Assembly: GCA_934663625.1 (NCBI GenBank)
Contig: CAKUKP010000008.1
Location: 1 to 45,398 of the forward strand
Length of the DNA: 45,398 nucleotides
Reading direction: 5' to 3'
DNA from: an uncultured Clostridia bacterium
Lineage (GTDB): Bacteria; Bacillota; Clostridia; Christensenellales; Aristaeellaceae
Positions within the stretch are counted from its first letter, which is position 1, and the number at the start of each line of letters is the position of its first letter. Under the pieces are notes generated by a model that was not told the origin of the DNA, did not search any database, and saw nothing but the letters and a program-made list of their open reading frames with translations. Positions 9,096 to 17,540 of the stretch are shown piece after piece. The position numbers were made by a program, and so were the translations under genes.

Positions 9096-9272
9096 TTATT
9101 TCTTACGATAATACGGGCAATACTTATAGCCGGTACAGCCTCCATGACAGCCGTACTAGAACAGATCGCTTTTCTCATCAAGTTCCTCGCCCGTATACTG
9201 GCATATGTAACCCGTACTCAGCAACCCCGGCTTGTTGTCACAGTAATAACACAACGCATCGAACCATCCCAT
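9096..9272 (-). pseudogene. Small Cys-rich protein gene with in-frame amber codon
   Basis: On the minus strand ATG 9272 is preceded by AGGGAGG eight bases upstream. The frame encodes a Cys-rich protein beginning MGWFDALCYYCDNKPG and containing GYICQYTGEE, stops at TAG (9158-9156, codon 39), then continues in the same frame for 19 codons (YGCHGGCTGYKYCPYYRKK) to TAA at 9098-9096. Cys pairs occur on both sides of the TAG (C8, C11, C24 before; three after), which looks like one zinc-ribbon-like protein of 57 sense codons. It is either freshly inactivated, a sequencing error, or read through. It lies 93 bases downstream of the CFI-box gene on the same strand and may be co-transcribed with it. Confidence 0.6.
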
Positions 9273-9365
9273 AAATTATTCCTCCCTTTCTATTCTCTAT
9301 GCGGCGCTTTGATTTGGCATTTCCGCCCTGCCCGCATATTATTCAATCGATTTATACTGGGCAAA

Positions 9366-10928
9366 TTATTGCTCGATATCCCGATCCTGATAGGGCGTGC
9401 CTTTGAAGCCCTTATCTTGCAGATGCTGTACCCATTTATCCAGCACGCCGTGCCAGAAAGCGTTGAAGCATCTGGTTTGACCGAAATATTTTACCAGCTT
9501 CGGGCTGAACTTATAGTAAAAGCGGATAAAAAGCCGCCCCAAAGCACTTTCCGCCAGTACATCATCGCGGTATCTGCGCAAAGTGCATACCTGCGGACAA
9601 TCGTAAGCGCCATACACCGCGGTTGCAATATAGCATCCGGACTTTTTCGGAGCTTCCTCACTCAGATTTTGCGCAAGGATACCGGCTTCTTGCTTTCTTC
9701 GCCTGACTTCAACAATACTCGCAAGCGTTTCACGTGCGATGTTCCGGATGTTATCATCATGGCTATTTTCAACACGGCGCAGCAGCACTTCGGCTTTATC
9801 GGCATCCGCATCGGTATTCCGCCTTAAATAAATATCAGCCGTCAGACAGATTACATTTTCAACAAAATCCTGATCATCATCGTTCTTGATTATCTGATTC
9901 AAATAGACGAGCGCTTTATCATCGTTTGTCCGCAGTTCTCCCTCCGCCAGAAGACCGAGCGCCAGCGAACGTATGGATCGCCTGTCGCCCCCGTCCGCTG
10001 CCTGCGTAAGATAGCGCTCCGCCGCATCCAAATCTTTCATGGAACTGCGATCAGACATGTAACATTCGCCCAAAGTACCCAGCATTTCCGCATCGACGAG
10101 ATCCGCATTGCTCTTCAGAAGCGCTTCGCAGCCCCGTATGTAGGAATCACAATTGAAATCATCATCCTCGATTATGCCGATGCGCCACATGCCGCCATAG
10201 TACCGCACTGCATCGGACTTTCCTCGCAAAACCGCCTGTTCCAGCCAATACAGGCGTTCATCTGCATTGCTATCCGGACCCTTCAGCATCAATAGATAGA
10301 TCGCCATCATTGCATCCGCATTTCCAGCCTTCGCAAGCGGCATCGCCATTTCAATTTCATATGCAAAGTTCAAATCCGGAATCTTCTCAATGTCGCTTGC
10401 TGGCATCGCATTCAACAATCTAACGACGTCTTCTTCCGCTTTGGGATATCCCGCCTGCCTGGCGATATTGAAATACTTATATGAATTCTGGAAAAACTGC
10501 CGCGCTTTTTCTTCATCGTTCTCTTCAGAATCGTTCTCTTCAGAAAGCTGGATCGCCAAGCCGGCCATTGCACATCTTGAACCGATATGACAGGCTACCT
10601 TCGCAGCAGTTTCGCGCGCAGCGCGTTCTACATCAAGAGCGCACGTCTTAAACCCATCCATGTACATATTGAGCAAGGTTTTTTGGCATTCTGAATCGCC
10701 CAAATTGGCGCCTTTAATCAGATATGTCAGCCCGCCGTCCACATCCTGTTCAACGCCGGCGCCATAGTACAGGCAGATGCCTTTGTAAAGATATGCTTCC
10801 GCGCAATTTTCATCATGCTCCAGAATTTCATTCGAAAGAGCGTATACCTTGTCAAATTCCTTGTTTTCCTCCAGAACCTGTAACTGTTTGATTTTATTCT
10901 CGAAGTCATACACTGTATTTTCGCTCAT
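9366..10928 (-). CDS. Sel1/TPR-like repeat protein with CFI-box C-terminal domain
   Basis: 520 aa, no signal peptide. The body is helical repeats of the Sel1/TPR type (for example YLYKGICLYYGAGVEQDVDG, LTYLIKGANLGDSECQ, YLTQAADGGDRRSIRSLA). The last ~90 residues begin GCYIATAVYGAYDCP and continue VCTLRRYRDDVL.E..LGRLFIRFYYKFSP, the so-called CFI-box-CTERM domain found at the end of many proteins of unknown function in Bacillota. A poly-Asp/Glu stretch SEENDSEENDEE lies near residue 145 and is encoded by a short DNA repeat. The start at 10928 has GGAGG nine bases upstream; an upstream in-frame ATG at 10976 lacks one. Probably a protein-interaction scaffold; function unknown. Confidence 0.85.
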   Translation of the reverse strand: MSENTVYDFENKIKQLQVLEENKEFDKVYALSNEILEHDENCAEAYLYKGICLYYGAGVEQDVDGGLTYLIKGANLGDSECQKTLLNMYMDGFKTCALDVERAARETAAKVACHIGSRCAMAGLAIQLSEENDSEENDEEKARQFFQNSYKYFNIARQAGYPKAEEDVVRLLNAMPASDIEKIPDLNFAYEIEMAMPLAKAGNADAMMAIYLLMLKGPDSNADERLYWLEQAVLRGKSDAVRYYGGMWRIGIIEDDDFNCDSYIRGCEALLKSNADLVDAEMLGTLGECYMSDRSSMKDLDAAERYLTQAADGGDRRSIRSLALGLLAEGELRTNDDKALVYLNQIIKNDDDQDFVENVICLTADIYLRRNTDADADKAEVLLRRVENSHDDNIRNIARETLASIVEVRRRKQEAGILAQNLSEEAPKKSGCYIATAVYGAYDCPQVCTLRRYRDDVLAESALGRLFIRFYYKFSPKLVKYFGQTRCFNAFWHGVLDKWVQHLQDKGFKGTPYQDRDIEQ

Positions 10929-11014
10929 GTGCTTCGTCCTCCGCATTATAGTCGCTTTAATTTTCGTTGTATTCACAAAGTATTTATGTGAGTATATTTG
11001 TAAATTCTATAGTT

Positions 11015-11044
11015 GTTATACTATGGCATTTTGCAATTTGTCAG
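11015..11044 (-). promoter_or_regulatory. Probable promoter of the CFI-box gene
   Basis: Reading leftwards, CTGACA (11044-11039) and TATAAC (11020-11015) are separated by 18 nt, upstream of the start codon at 10928. The rest of 11045-11206 shows no gene or strong signal. Confidence 0.5.
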
Positions 11045-11206
11045 TAGAGGCAATAATAAAATATCAAAATATTTAACAGGTGTTTTATCGAAATAAACAA
11101 AACCGAATGATATCCAAATCGCGCACATTCAGATGCTGGTAAACGATATGCAGACCGAATCTGCATCCACCTGTCGATCCAGTATTAATTATTATTAATA
11201 CGCTGA

Positions 11207-11439
11207 AACCCGCAAAGCGGGTTCAGACCGCTGACAAACACTGCAACCGCAGAAATTTTCTGAAATACTTCCGACGAAGTGAAAATTCCTGCTTTCATCG
11301 TCAACAAGGGCTGCAAAATCGGTTACATAGGTCAAACTATGCGCCCTCTTTTGCAGCCCTTGCTTCCTTGTCTTGCAGCGTTTCTCATAGTCTGTTAGTC
11401 TGTTGACTTTGTCAACATCCTGAACCCGCAAAGCGGGTT
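11207..11439. repeat. Hairpin-flanked dispersed element, copy 2
   Basis: An uninterrupted copy of the element at 8395-8881. Both ends carry the same 17-bp hairpin AACCCGCAAAGCGGGTT (11207-11223 and 11423-11439), different from the hairpin that flanks copy 1. The inside shares CTGACAAAC.CTGCAACCGCAG, the TACTTC cgac GAAGTG hairpin, CGGTTACATA, TATGCGCCCTC and GTTGACTTTGTCAAC with copy 1. A frame across it on the minus strand encodes VDKVNRLTDYEKRCKTRK, a string I have seen annotated as small hypothetical proteins in Clostridia; the repeat structure says it is not a gene. Confidence 0.75.
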
Positions 11440-11511
11440 TCGGCAGCAACGGTAACGGTTCAAATCAATCGATGCGAAACGTTGTTTTTGAGATCACCGG
11501 TTTTACCGGAT

Positions 11512-12240
11512 TTATTGGAAATCGCTGAACATACCGAACCCCTGCGCATTCTTTGCGCCAATGCCCGTTTGATACAGCAGATCCAAAATTTCGGGTGAAC
11601 CCGATAAGGCATATTGCCCGAACCATGCGGTAATATAGCTTCCCTTATAAACCGTAAACATCCGTTTCGGCAGTCCTTGAAACAGCGGAATAATGCAGAA
11701 CTGATCTGCATAATCCGCTCCGGTATAATACTGAAACTTCCGCTTCGCATTTCGAACAATGCCGTCATAAAATGCTTTTTCATCCGGACGATAAAACTCG
11801 GTTTGCTTCAGATCATTGGTATGATAGACTGTAATCGGCGTTAGCATCCTGATTTGGATATGATCCGTTTCAATATGTCTATCCGAAACCTGAAGGTGCG
11901 TGACCTCCATGCGATTTTTGCCGATGTACAAATGCGCCTGCCGTCGAATCCCCTGAATCAGTTTTTCAATCAACAATGGATTCAGCGTCCGTATGGTCAA
12001 GGATATCGGGTTTGTATAGCAAACGCTTTTTGCCTGCGATACAAATCGCCCCTGCAATGTGCCAAACGTAAATCCGCGAAAGATGCGCCTGCCATCATCG
12101 TTGACCGCGTGCAGCATTGCTGCAAATTCAGGATCTTCCTTCCATATGTTAAACAGCATCCCCTGGATCAGATGCTGATATGCGTGCGGCAGTACCGTGC
12201 TTTCCCGTTCGGTATTGGACATATGTATCGTAAGCTGCAT
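11512..12240 (-). CDS. cas6: Cas6, CRISPR RNA endoribonuclease
   Basis: 242 aa, typical Cas6 length. Cas6 cuts the pre-crRNA within repeats. The C-terminal Gly-rich loop, GIGAKNAQGFGMF, is the family signature; the N-terminal RAMP half includes FTFGTLQGRF. A histidine near the N-terminus (HMSNTERE or HAYQHLI) could be catalytic. ATG 12240 is preceded by AAAGGAA seven bases upstream; an in-frame ATG 15 bases earlier lacks a site. It is the last gene of the Cmr operon, 42 bases after the CARF nuclease. It likely processes the array at 22673-23224, whose repeat has a small stem, and not array 1, because type I-C repeats are cut by Cas5d. Confidence 0.93.
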   Translation of the reverse strand: MQLTIHMSNTERESTVLPHAYQHLIQGMLFNIWKEDPEFAAMLHAVNDDGRRIFRGFTFGTLQGRFVSQAKSVCYTNPISLTIRTLNPLLIEKLIQGIRRQAHLYIGKNRMEVTHLQVSDRHIETDHIQIRMLTPITVYHTNDLKQTEFYRPDEKAFYDGIVRNAKRKFQYYTGADYADQFCIIPLFQGLPKRMFTVYKGSYITAWFGQYALSGSPEILDLLYQTGIGAKNAQGFGMFSDFQ

Positions 12241-12282
12241 AATGATTCCTTTCAAAGCGCATAACCGGTTTTCGCATCCCGC

Positions 12283-13488
12283 CTACCATGAATAGGACGA
12301 CAACAGCTTCCGGCTCTCCGCCATCAATTCTTCTGCCGGATTCTTTTCAACCAGGTCTTCTGCATCCAGAATCACAATTCCCATTGCGGACGCACGGCGG
12401 AGCAGCACGGGCGCATCTTCGCTCATATTGCACGCCGTAGCCAATACCGGTATGCTGTAATTTCCGCCAAATCGATCCGCCATCGTTTTGATTTCATACA
12501 GCATGTTCATATTCGGCGTTCCTGTTTTGCAGGAAATAAAAAAGATGGAAGCGCCAGCCGTTGCGATAATATCCAGTTCATTGATCGTATGATCGTTATC
12601 GCTGTCCCAGCTCAGCACCTGATTCAGCTGCACATCATCGATTTCCGCGCACGCCTTCAACCGCTTGAATAAATACAATTCCAGCCATGCGCCTGCATCC
12701 ATCAAGGCCCGCTGAATCTGATGGGAACAGCATCTGATCCGCGCCTTCTTTCCCTGAACGGAAGCCTCCGTAATCGCGCCCGCGTTCATCAAGCCCCGCA
12801 GGATTGCAAGATCCATCTGAACGGCGCGCCCATCCCCGCCATTGAAGCCGGTAGCGCCAACAAAGCTTAGCCCATCCCTATCCGTGGCATCGCATTGCTG
12901 CAACAGCTGCTGCATATACAGGGTGAACCGCGGCCATTTCGCCCGATTTTCCATATAGACAAAAAAGATTCGTTCGGCAATTTCCCAAAATCCATCCTGC
13001 ATCGCATCGCTGTTTACATGTCCGCTGTGCAGCATCTGCCCATCATTGATTTCAATTCTGGATGCCGCGGATAATTCGATGTCGGGATCCCTGAACACCT
13101 CCGGCAAATCGCCGTTCAGGCATTTGAATGATTTTTTGACCAGGCTGTAGAGAACAACCGGTACCGGCTCGGATCGGCATACGCAACCGGCGGCGAACAA
13201 CAAACGTTCATCCCCGCCGGTCGCATCAAGCATGCAATTGGCTGCCCCGTATTCCGCGATACAATCATGCAGTACAGAAATCATGCTGTTCAAATCCAGT
13301 ATATCGCATGCAAGAACGCGAATCTGCGTATCCATTAATCCCAGATGGCGAATCTTGCGAAGATATTTGGCTCGGGTTGATTCGGCATCAACATTGCCAA
13401 ATATCAGCAAAATATCGGGTTTGCATTTGATCGCAGTTACCAGATTATTGAACGGTTCAAATGGATCGTAGGGAATGAGCAATACCAT
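12283..13488 (-). CDS. Card1/Can2-like CARF nuclease (DUF1887 family)
   Basis: 401 aa. Residues 1-150 are a CARF-type Rossmann fold; DATGGDERLL (88-97) is the ligand-loop segment equivalent to the common NxTGGxK. A linker winged-helix region follows, then a PD-(D/E)xK nuclease domain (about 265-401) with WLE (E270), NELD (E304, D306), FISCK (S319, K321) and YEIKTMADRFGG. In characterised Card1/Can2 proteins cyclic tetra-adenylate (cA4) bound to CARF switches on DNA and RNA nicking. Here the first residue of the usual ECK is Ser, which may change activity. Start has GAGGT seven bases upstream. Sits between the DEDDh gene and cas6 in the Cmr operon, so it is a type III ancillary effector. Confidence 0.88.
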   Translation of the reverse strand: MVLLIPYDPFEPFNNLVTAIKCKPDILLIFGNVDAESTRAKYLRKIRHLGLMDTQIRVLACDILDLNSMISVLHDCIAEYGAANCMLDATGGDERLLFAAGCVCRSEPVPVVLYSLVKKSFKCLNGDLPEVFRDPDIELSAASRIEINDGQMLHSGHVNSDAMQDGFWEIAERIFFVYMENRAKWPRFTLYMQQLLQQCDATDRDGLSFVGATGFNGGDGRAVQMDLAILRGLMNAGAITEASVQGKKARIRCCSHQIQRALMDAGAWLELYLFKRLKACAEIDDVQLNQVLSWDSDNDHTINELDIIATAGASIFFISCKTGTPNMNMLYEIKTMADRFGGNYSIPVLATACNMSEDAPVLLRRASAMGIVILDAEDLVEKNPAEELMAESRKLLSSYSW

Positions 13489-13500
13489 ATTTTCTACCTC

Positions 13501-14007
13501 TTATGTTGGTTCCTTCAAAAGCCTGATCACACAAATCGCGGAAGCAATCGCATCTGCCAGCGGATCATGCTTCCTTCCAATATAGCCGGAAAATTCCATG
13601 CGATCCGTATCGCTGTCCAGCCCTTTCGCAAAAAAGACGGATGCGGCGTCGATCACCGGATAGGGGGATAATTGCATTCGATTCTGCGGATCCAGATCGA
13701 TGCATGCGCGCAAAAGCCCCGCTTCCACTGGAAACGGTGTATCCGCCAATATTGTACAATCCTCGCGGTGTCGCGCATAGAAATTCCAGAATGCATTCAA
13801 CAGCGCTTCACGGCTGGAATACGCCTGAAAATCCTCCGGCACCGGCAAGCAGTTCGCGCGCACCCATGGATCGACAATCGGTTCGCCGGAAAACACGCCC
13901 GTGAACTGATCGAGAATTTCCTGATTTTGATCCATCACAACCGCGCCGATTGCAAAAACGGGGCCGAATAACCCGTCCGTTTCCGCATCAAAGCTGAAAT
14001 ATCTCAT
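13501..14007 (-). CDS. DEDDh-type 3'-5' exonuclease in Cmr operon
   Basis: 168 aa, a compact RNase H-fold exonuclease. Motif residues: FDAETDG (D7, E9), ADTPFPVE (D89) and KHDPLAD (H147, D152), which together make a DEDDh active site; nothing is missing. Start ATG 14007 follows an AGGAGA site; the frame stays open upstream into cmr6 but the next ATG is unsupported. It follows cmr6 by 11 bases and precedes the CARF nuclease by 12, so it belongs to the operon. Phosphodiesterases of NrN or DEDD type accompany CorA effectors in III-B loci and in the Bacteroides case remove the SAM-AMP signal; I infer a signal-degrading role. Alternatives are trimming crRNA 3' ends or degrading target RNA. Confidence 0.85.
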   Translation of the reverse strand: MRYFSFDAETDGLFGPVFAIGAVVMDQNQEILDQFTGVFSGEPIVDPWVRANCLPVPEDFQAYSSREALLNAFWNFYARHREDCTILADTPFPVEAGLLRACIDLDPQNRMQLSPYPVIDAASVFFAKGLDSDTDRMEFSGYIGRKHDPLADAIASAICVIRLLKEPT

Positions 14008-14018
14008 GCAGCCTTCTC

Positions 14019-15113
14019 CTATTCCGATATACAAAATGTCCCGTAGCCCAGTTTGGTCTTTGCGCCCATGCCCCAATCCAGAATCAATTGTAGGAATAAC
14101 TCTTTAACCCTTACACGTCTGATGCTATACTCTCCGAACTTTAATTCATCCGGTATGGCAAAACGAAATTCAAATACTGAACCTGCCGCGACCTTCAGGG
14201 TCTTAATGGGATTCGGTTCCTGCAGCTCCGGCGGAATCGAATCTTTATTGCCCTTCTTCTTGTGATGGGAGGTAATGCTGTCCATGCCCATGCTTCCCTG
14301 AATCGGGAACGCATCATAGAAAATCACGCCTCCCTGTTCATCCGGATTCTGATCCGCAGGTTTTCTTTTGATGCGATTTCCGAATATCACCCGTTCCAGC
14401 GCAAGCAGATCCGCTTCGTTCAGATTTTCTATTTCGGTTTCGCTCTTTCTCTTCTCTATTTCGGTTATTCCGGTTTTGCTTTTTAACGCATCCTTTAACA
14501 CAGCCTTTAACGCAGCCAGTGTACCCTCCGGATGATTGATGAAGGAGGATCGCAGCATTCCCTTTATCTCGGAGCCCGGGATATACGGAAGCCCCGTTGT
14601 GTAATCAAAGGACATGCCGTTTTTCAAATCCTCTTTTCGGTCGTCACTATTCTCACTTACGCCCTGAGAATAACCCATGCCGACATACAGACCGGGATAC
14701 AGAAGCTTCAGCTTAAAATGCGCCTTGGTTTTCGGTTCTTCAAAACTGAGCGCATTATAATAACTGCAATCCCATTGTGCTCCCAGTATTCTGTTTCGAA
14801 CATTTTCATCCGCAGCTGCATTTTCGGTAAGTCTACCGTTTATCTTTTTGGAAAACAACACGCGCTTATAGAGGAAACCAAGGTTGCCCGCCCAATTCCG
14901 ATAGACATTATGTACAACCGGCGCGTTGACAGCACGACCTGCATCAGCCCTCTGTGCAGAAGGCGATGCGGATTCAGAAGCCGCATCATTCGCGCCTGCC
15001 GGCGCAGAAGATTCCGCCTGTTCAGCTTCCAACTGATTCTGGAATAGTTGATTAAGACCGGCTAATCCATAAGTTGTTCTTTGTTGTCCGTTCCTCCTAT
15101 TTTGTCTCTGCAT
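14019..15113 (-). CDS. cmr6: Cmr6, type III-B RAMP protein (Cas7 group)
   Basis: 364 aa. Cmr6 caps the crRNA 3' side of the Cmr backbone. Seen: LPYIPGSEIKGMLRSSF (RAMP loop), GGVIFYDAFP (insert strand), and the C-terminal Gly-rich GAKTKLGYGTF. The first ~75 residues are a low-complexity Ala/Ser/Glu/Gln linker (QAESSAPAGANDAASESA...), probably disordered and unusual in length. A repetitive stretch ALKAVLKDALKSKTG then ITEIEK..SETEIENL is encoded by short DNA repeats around 14430-14520. Start has GGAGGG six bases upstream; only 2 bases separate it from cmr5. Confidence 0.92.
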   Translation of the reverse strand: MQRQNRRNGQQRTTYGLAGLNQLFQNQLEAEQAESSAPAGANDAASESASPSAQRADAGRAVNAPVVHNVYRNWAGNLGFLYKRVLFSKKINGRLTENAAADENVRNRILGAQWDCSYYNALSFEEPKTKAHFKLKLLYPGLYVGMGYSQGVSENSDDRKEDLKNGMSFDYTTGLPYIPGSEIKGMLRSSFINHPEGTLAALKAVLKDALKSKTGITEIEKRKSETEIENLNEADLLALERVIFGNRIKRKPADQNPDEQGGVIFYDAFPIQGSMGMDSITSHHKKKGNKDSIPPELQEPNPIKTLKVAAGSVFEFRFAIPDELKFGEYSIRRVRVKELFLQLILDWGMGAKTKLGYGTFCISE

Positions 15114-15115
15114 AA

Positions 15116-15574
15116 CTAACCCTCCGCTTTGGCGGTTGCATCCTGCTTTTTCTTATCATCATCCTGCGTTTTCTTATCAGCATCCGGATAGGATCTGAGC
15201 GTCAGTTTAATTGCAACGCTGGCACGCAAAAGTTCCTTTTTGAACTTCTTGGAGGCAGAATAATCCCCAGCTTTTTCAATCGCATATTGCATTGCGCTGT
15301 AGGATGTTGTCTCCGGCACCTTATTCCCCTCTACCTTCTTGTACAACTCCCATATCATATCGAGCATCGTTTGATATTCAGGATTAGAATTTACCTTACT
15401 GGAATAAGTGACCAATGTCGAAACGAGTCCGGTTTCGTACACATCCGGCCCGAATGATGCGGCGATGGCTTTCAGGCTGCCCGATACCTTTCCGTCGACA
15501 ACCACTTTGTTGTCGGGTTTTTTGATATGTTTAAAAGCCTCCACCATATACTTTTCAAATTGCTTATCCGTCAT
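15116..15574 (-). CDS. cmr5: Cmr5, small helical subunit
   Basis: 152 aa, all-helical by composition, as expected for the type III-B small subunit (Cas11) that lines the target RNA along the Cmr filament. Seen: MTDKQFEKYMVEAFKHIKK at the N-terminus, SFGPDVYETGLVSTLVTY and SYSAMQYAIEKAG in the core, and a Lys/Asp-rich tail. It overlaps cmr4 by 11 bases. Assignment uses size, helical character and position between cmr4 and cmr6 as well as the sequence. Confidence 0.88.
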   Translation of the reverse strand: MTDKQFEKYMVEAFKHIKKPDNKVVVDGKVSGSLKAIAASFGPDVYETGLVSTLVTYSSKVNSNPEYQTMLDMIWELYKKVEGNKVPETTSYSAMQYAIEKAGDYSASKKFKKELLRASVAIKLTLRSYPDADKKTQDDDKKKQDATAKAEG

Positions 15575-16403
15575 GCCTGATTTCCTCCCGCTTTACCTTC
15601 TGCATCACGCTCAGACCATATCCCACCGTGGCGTTGGCGCCCATCTGGAAGGGTTCTTTAAGCATCTTATCAAAGCCTGTATCTTCGCATTCCCTGGAGA
15701 TCAATGTAAGGAAAACGGTCTTTCTCGGCACAAATTCCTCATACCACAGATTTGCGGATATGCCGTTGTTCAGTTGGTTGCGTGCAATGACGGGCAATTG
15801 CTCGAGATGCTCGCTCATTTCCCAATCGGAAAGATACAGCAAACCAGGTTCATTTTTTATGTTAAACAATCCCAAAAGCGCCTTTGCGGCATTGACATCC
15901 TCGGCATTTTCATTCACGCCCACAAAGATATTGCCGACGAGTACATCTCCGGTTACGCCGCTGACATACAGCTTATCCGTTTCCCTCTGCTCTTTGAACG
16001 CCTCAATGATTTCGATTGCTTTCTCCATTTTGCCCGCAATCTCCATGATCTGCAGCGCCTGCTCCAGCAGCATCGGCGAAACCGCCAGATAATACGGCCG
16101 GTGGTCGGAACGAATGGGATAAAACAGCAAATGCGCATCGTTGAACCTGTACTTTCCCTTCCATGCGCCATCCGCATTGGTATCGCCAAAGACCGTTTTC
16201 AGATTGATTTTTTCTTCGCTTTGTGCTGCGTTGTACGGCGCTGCCGCATTGCGCAGCGCGCCCTTAAGGCTGGTGGCGTAGATGGTGGGATATTCCGTCA
16301 CGGCGTCCTTCTGTACGCTTTTATCGATGATGTTCACCGCGCTGCCGATATCGCCCATATGCAGATTGGTGATCGTCCGGATGGTATATACTGCCTGTTC
16401 CAT
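15564..16403 (-). CDS. cmr4: Cmr4, type III-B backbone and target-RNA nuclease (Cas7)
   Basis: 279 aa, usual length. Cmr4 polymerises along the crRNA and cuts bound target RNA every 6 nt. Seen: TNLHMGDIGSAVNIIDKSVQ with the catalytic Asp at about D27, TEYPTIYATSLKGALRN (RAMP loop), RFNDAHLLFYPIRS, and the C-terminal QMGANATVGYGLS Gly-rich loop. RNA cleavage should therefore be intact. RBS AAGGAGG lies nine bases before ATG 16403. Confidence 0.95.
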   Translation of the reverse strand: MEQAVYTIRTITNLHMGDIGSAVNIIDKSVQKDAVTEYPTIYATSLKGALRNAAAPYNAAQSEEKINLKTVFGDTNADGAWKGKYRFNDAHLLFYPIRSDHRPYYLAVSPMLLEQALQIMEIAGKMEKAIEIIEAFKEQRETDKLYVSGVTGDVLVGNIFVGVNENAEDVNAAKALLGLFNIKNEPGLLYLSDWEMSEHLEQLPVIARNQLNNGISANLWYEEFVPRKTVFLTLISRECEDTGFDKMLKEPFQMGANATVGYGLSVMQKVKREEIRHDG

Positions 16404-16415
16404 TTCGTTTCCTCC

Positions 16416-17540
16416 TTACAGTACTGCGGTTCTGTTGAATCCGCACATGGTGTGTGGATCAGCTTCAATCGTATTTCGAAATGCCTTCATTTTCGCATGA
16501 TCTTTGAATATAAATACGGAGCCCGCATCGGCAACTATATAGCGTTCCGCGTTCAATTTCATGGAAACTGCGTCCTTACTTACCTGTGTAACCGCATTGC
16601 GCAGCCTGCGCGTATTCAGATATGCCATTTCCAAACCGTTTTCCGAATTGCGCCAATTCTCCGGTAGCCATGCGGGGGACAGCAAATAGAATTTTTTAGA
16701 GCTATGCGAATTTTCCGTTCCCGCCAGATCGATATTGGGAGTCTCTTTTATGCGAACCTTAAATACGCTCTCTCTGCCGCCAAGGCTTACGAAGCTATCC
16801 TGAATCTTGCCATACTGAATTTCGCACGCCAAATCGACCGCCACGCAAAATGCGGGATTCGAAATCACGCCCTTTCCTTTGCTCAAACGCCGGTCGATCA
16901 AGCGCACGCGCTCCTGCATATGGAAGGATTGATTGCCCTTCTGATCTGCGCCATCTTCGGTGGTAGCATGCAGCGCCTGCGTATAGGATTTAAACAGCTT
17001 ATCCGCAGGATACCAGCATTTTTCTTCGCGTATCCATTGATTGTCTTTGCCCTTACGCCACGCCAGATACCCCCCGCCCAGATCTGCCTTGGGATTGTAT
17101 TTCTCAATGGGCGCATATGCGCAGGGATGGTTTTGATTATCATTCGAATTCAAATGATCCGCCGGCGCGGGCAGCAGCAGAATCTGCTCCTGCTTCCCCG
17201 TTTTTTCACAATCGATCAAGCCCGTCAGCATCACCGGACTGATCTCCTGTATTATGCCCATTTCCTTTGGCTCCGCCAGATTGAAGGTGTTTTCGCCAAT
17301 TAATCTGGCTGCATCATCCGTGGCGGGGTGATAGCCCTCATTTTTCAGCAGCAGATACCGGATCGCCCCCATCATGGTGGTCTGCGGCGGCAGATTTTCG
17401 GATGTTACGATGAAGGATTCGCGCTTTGCGGAATATGGATCTTTGGAAAGAAATCCATCGCCTTTCTTCGGGCTTTGGAGGGATGATTCTCCGCTGAACA
17501 TAAATGATCCCGTCGGATAGAATTCAAATAAGTATTTCAT
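16416..17540 (-). CDS. cmr3: Cmr3, type III-B Cas5-group protein
   Basis: 374 aa. Cmr3 binds the crRNA 5' handle next to Cas10. Seen: FYPTGSFMFSGE near the N-terminus, PPQTTMMGAIRYLLL (typical Cmr3 PPxTxxGA segment), MQERVRLID and SFVSLGGRESVFKV (the conserved LGGE/RES turn). Start overlaps the cas10 stop by 4 bases. Confidence 0.93.
   Translation of the reverse strand: MKYLFEFYPTGSFMFSGESSLQSPKKGDGFLSKDPYSAKRESFIVTSENLPPQTTMMGAIRYLLLKNEGYHPATDDAARLIGENTFNLAEPKEMGIIQEISPVMLTGLIDCEKTGKQEQILLLPAPADHLNSNDNQNHPCAYAPIEKYNPKADLGGGYLAWRKGKDNQWIREEKCWYPADKLFKSYTQALHATTEDGADQKGNQSFHMQERVRLIDRRLSKGKGVISNPAFCVAVDLACEIQYGKIQDSFVSLGGRESVFKVRIKETPNIDLAGTENSHSSKKFYLLSPAWLPENWRNSENGLEMAYLNTRRLRNAVTQVSKDAVSMKLNAERYIVADAGSVFIFKDHAKMKAFRNTIEADPHTMCGFNRTAVL

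Noticed and set aside
8275..9111. 278-codon frame on plus across the repeat region
   Set aside because: Runs through IS remnant, dispersed element and hairpin repeats; no start signal.
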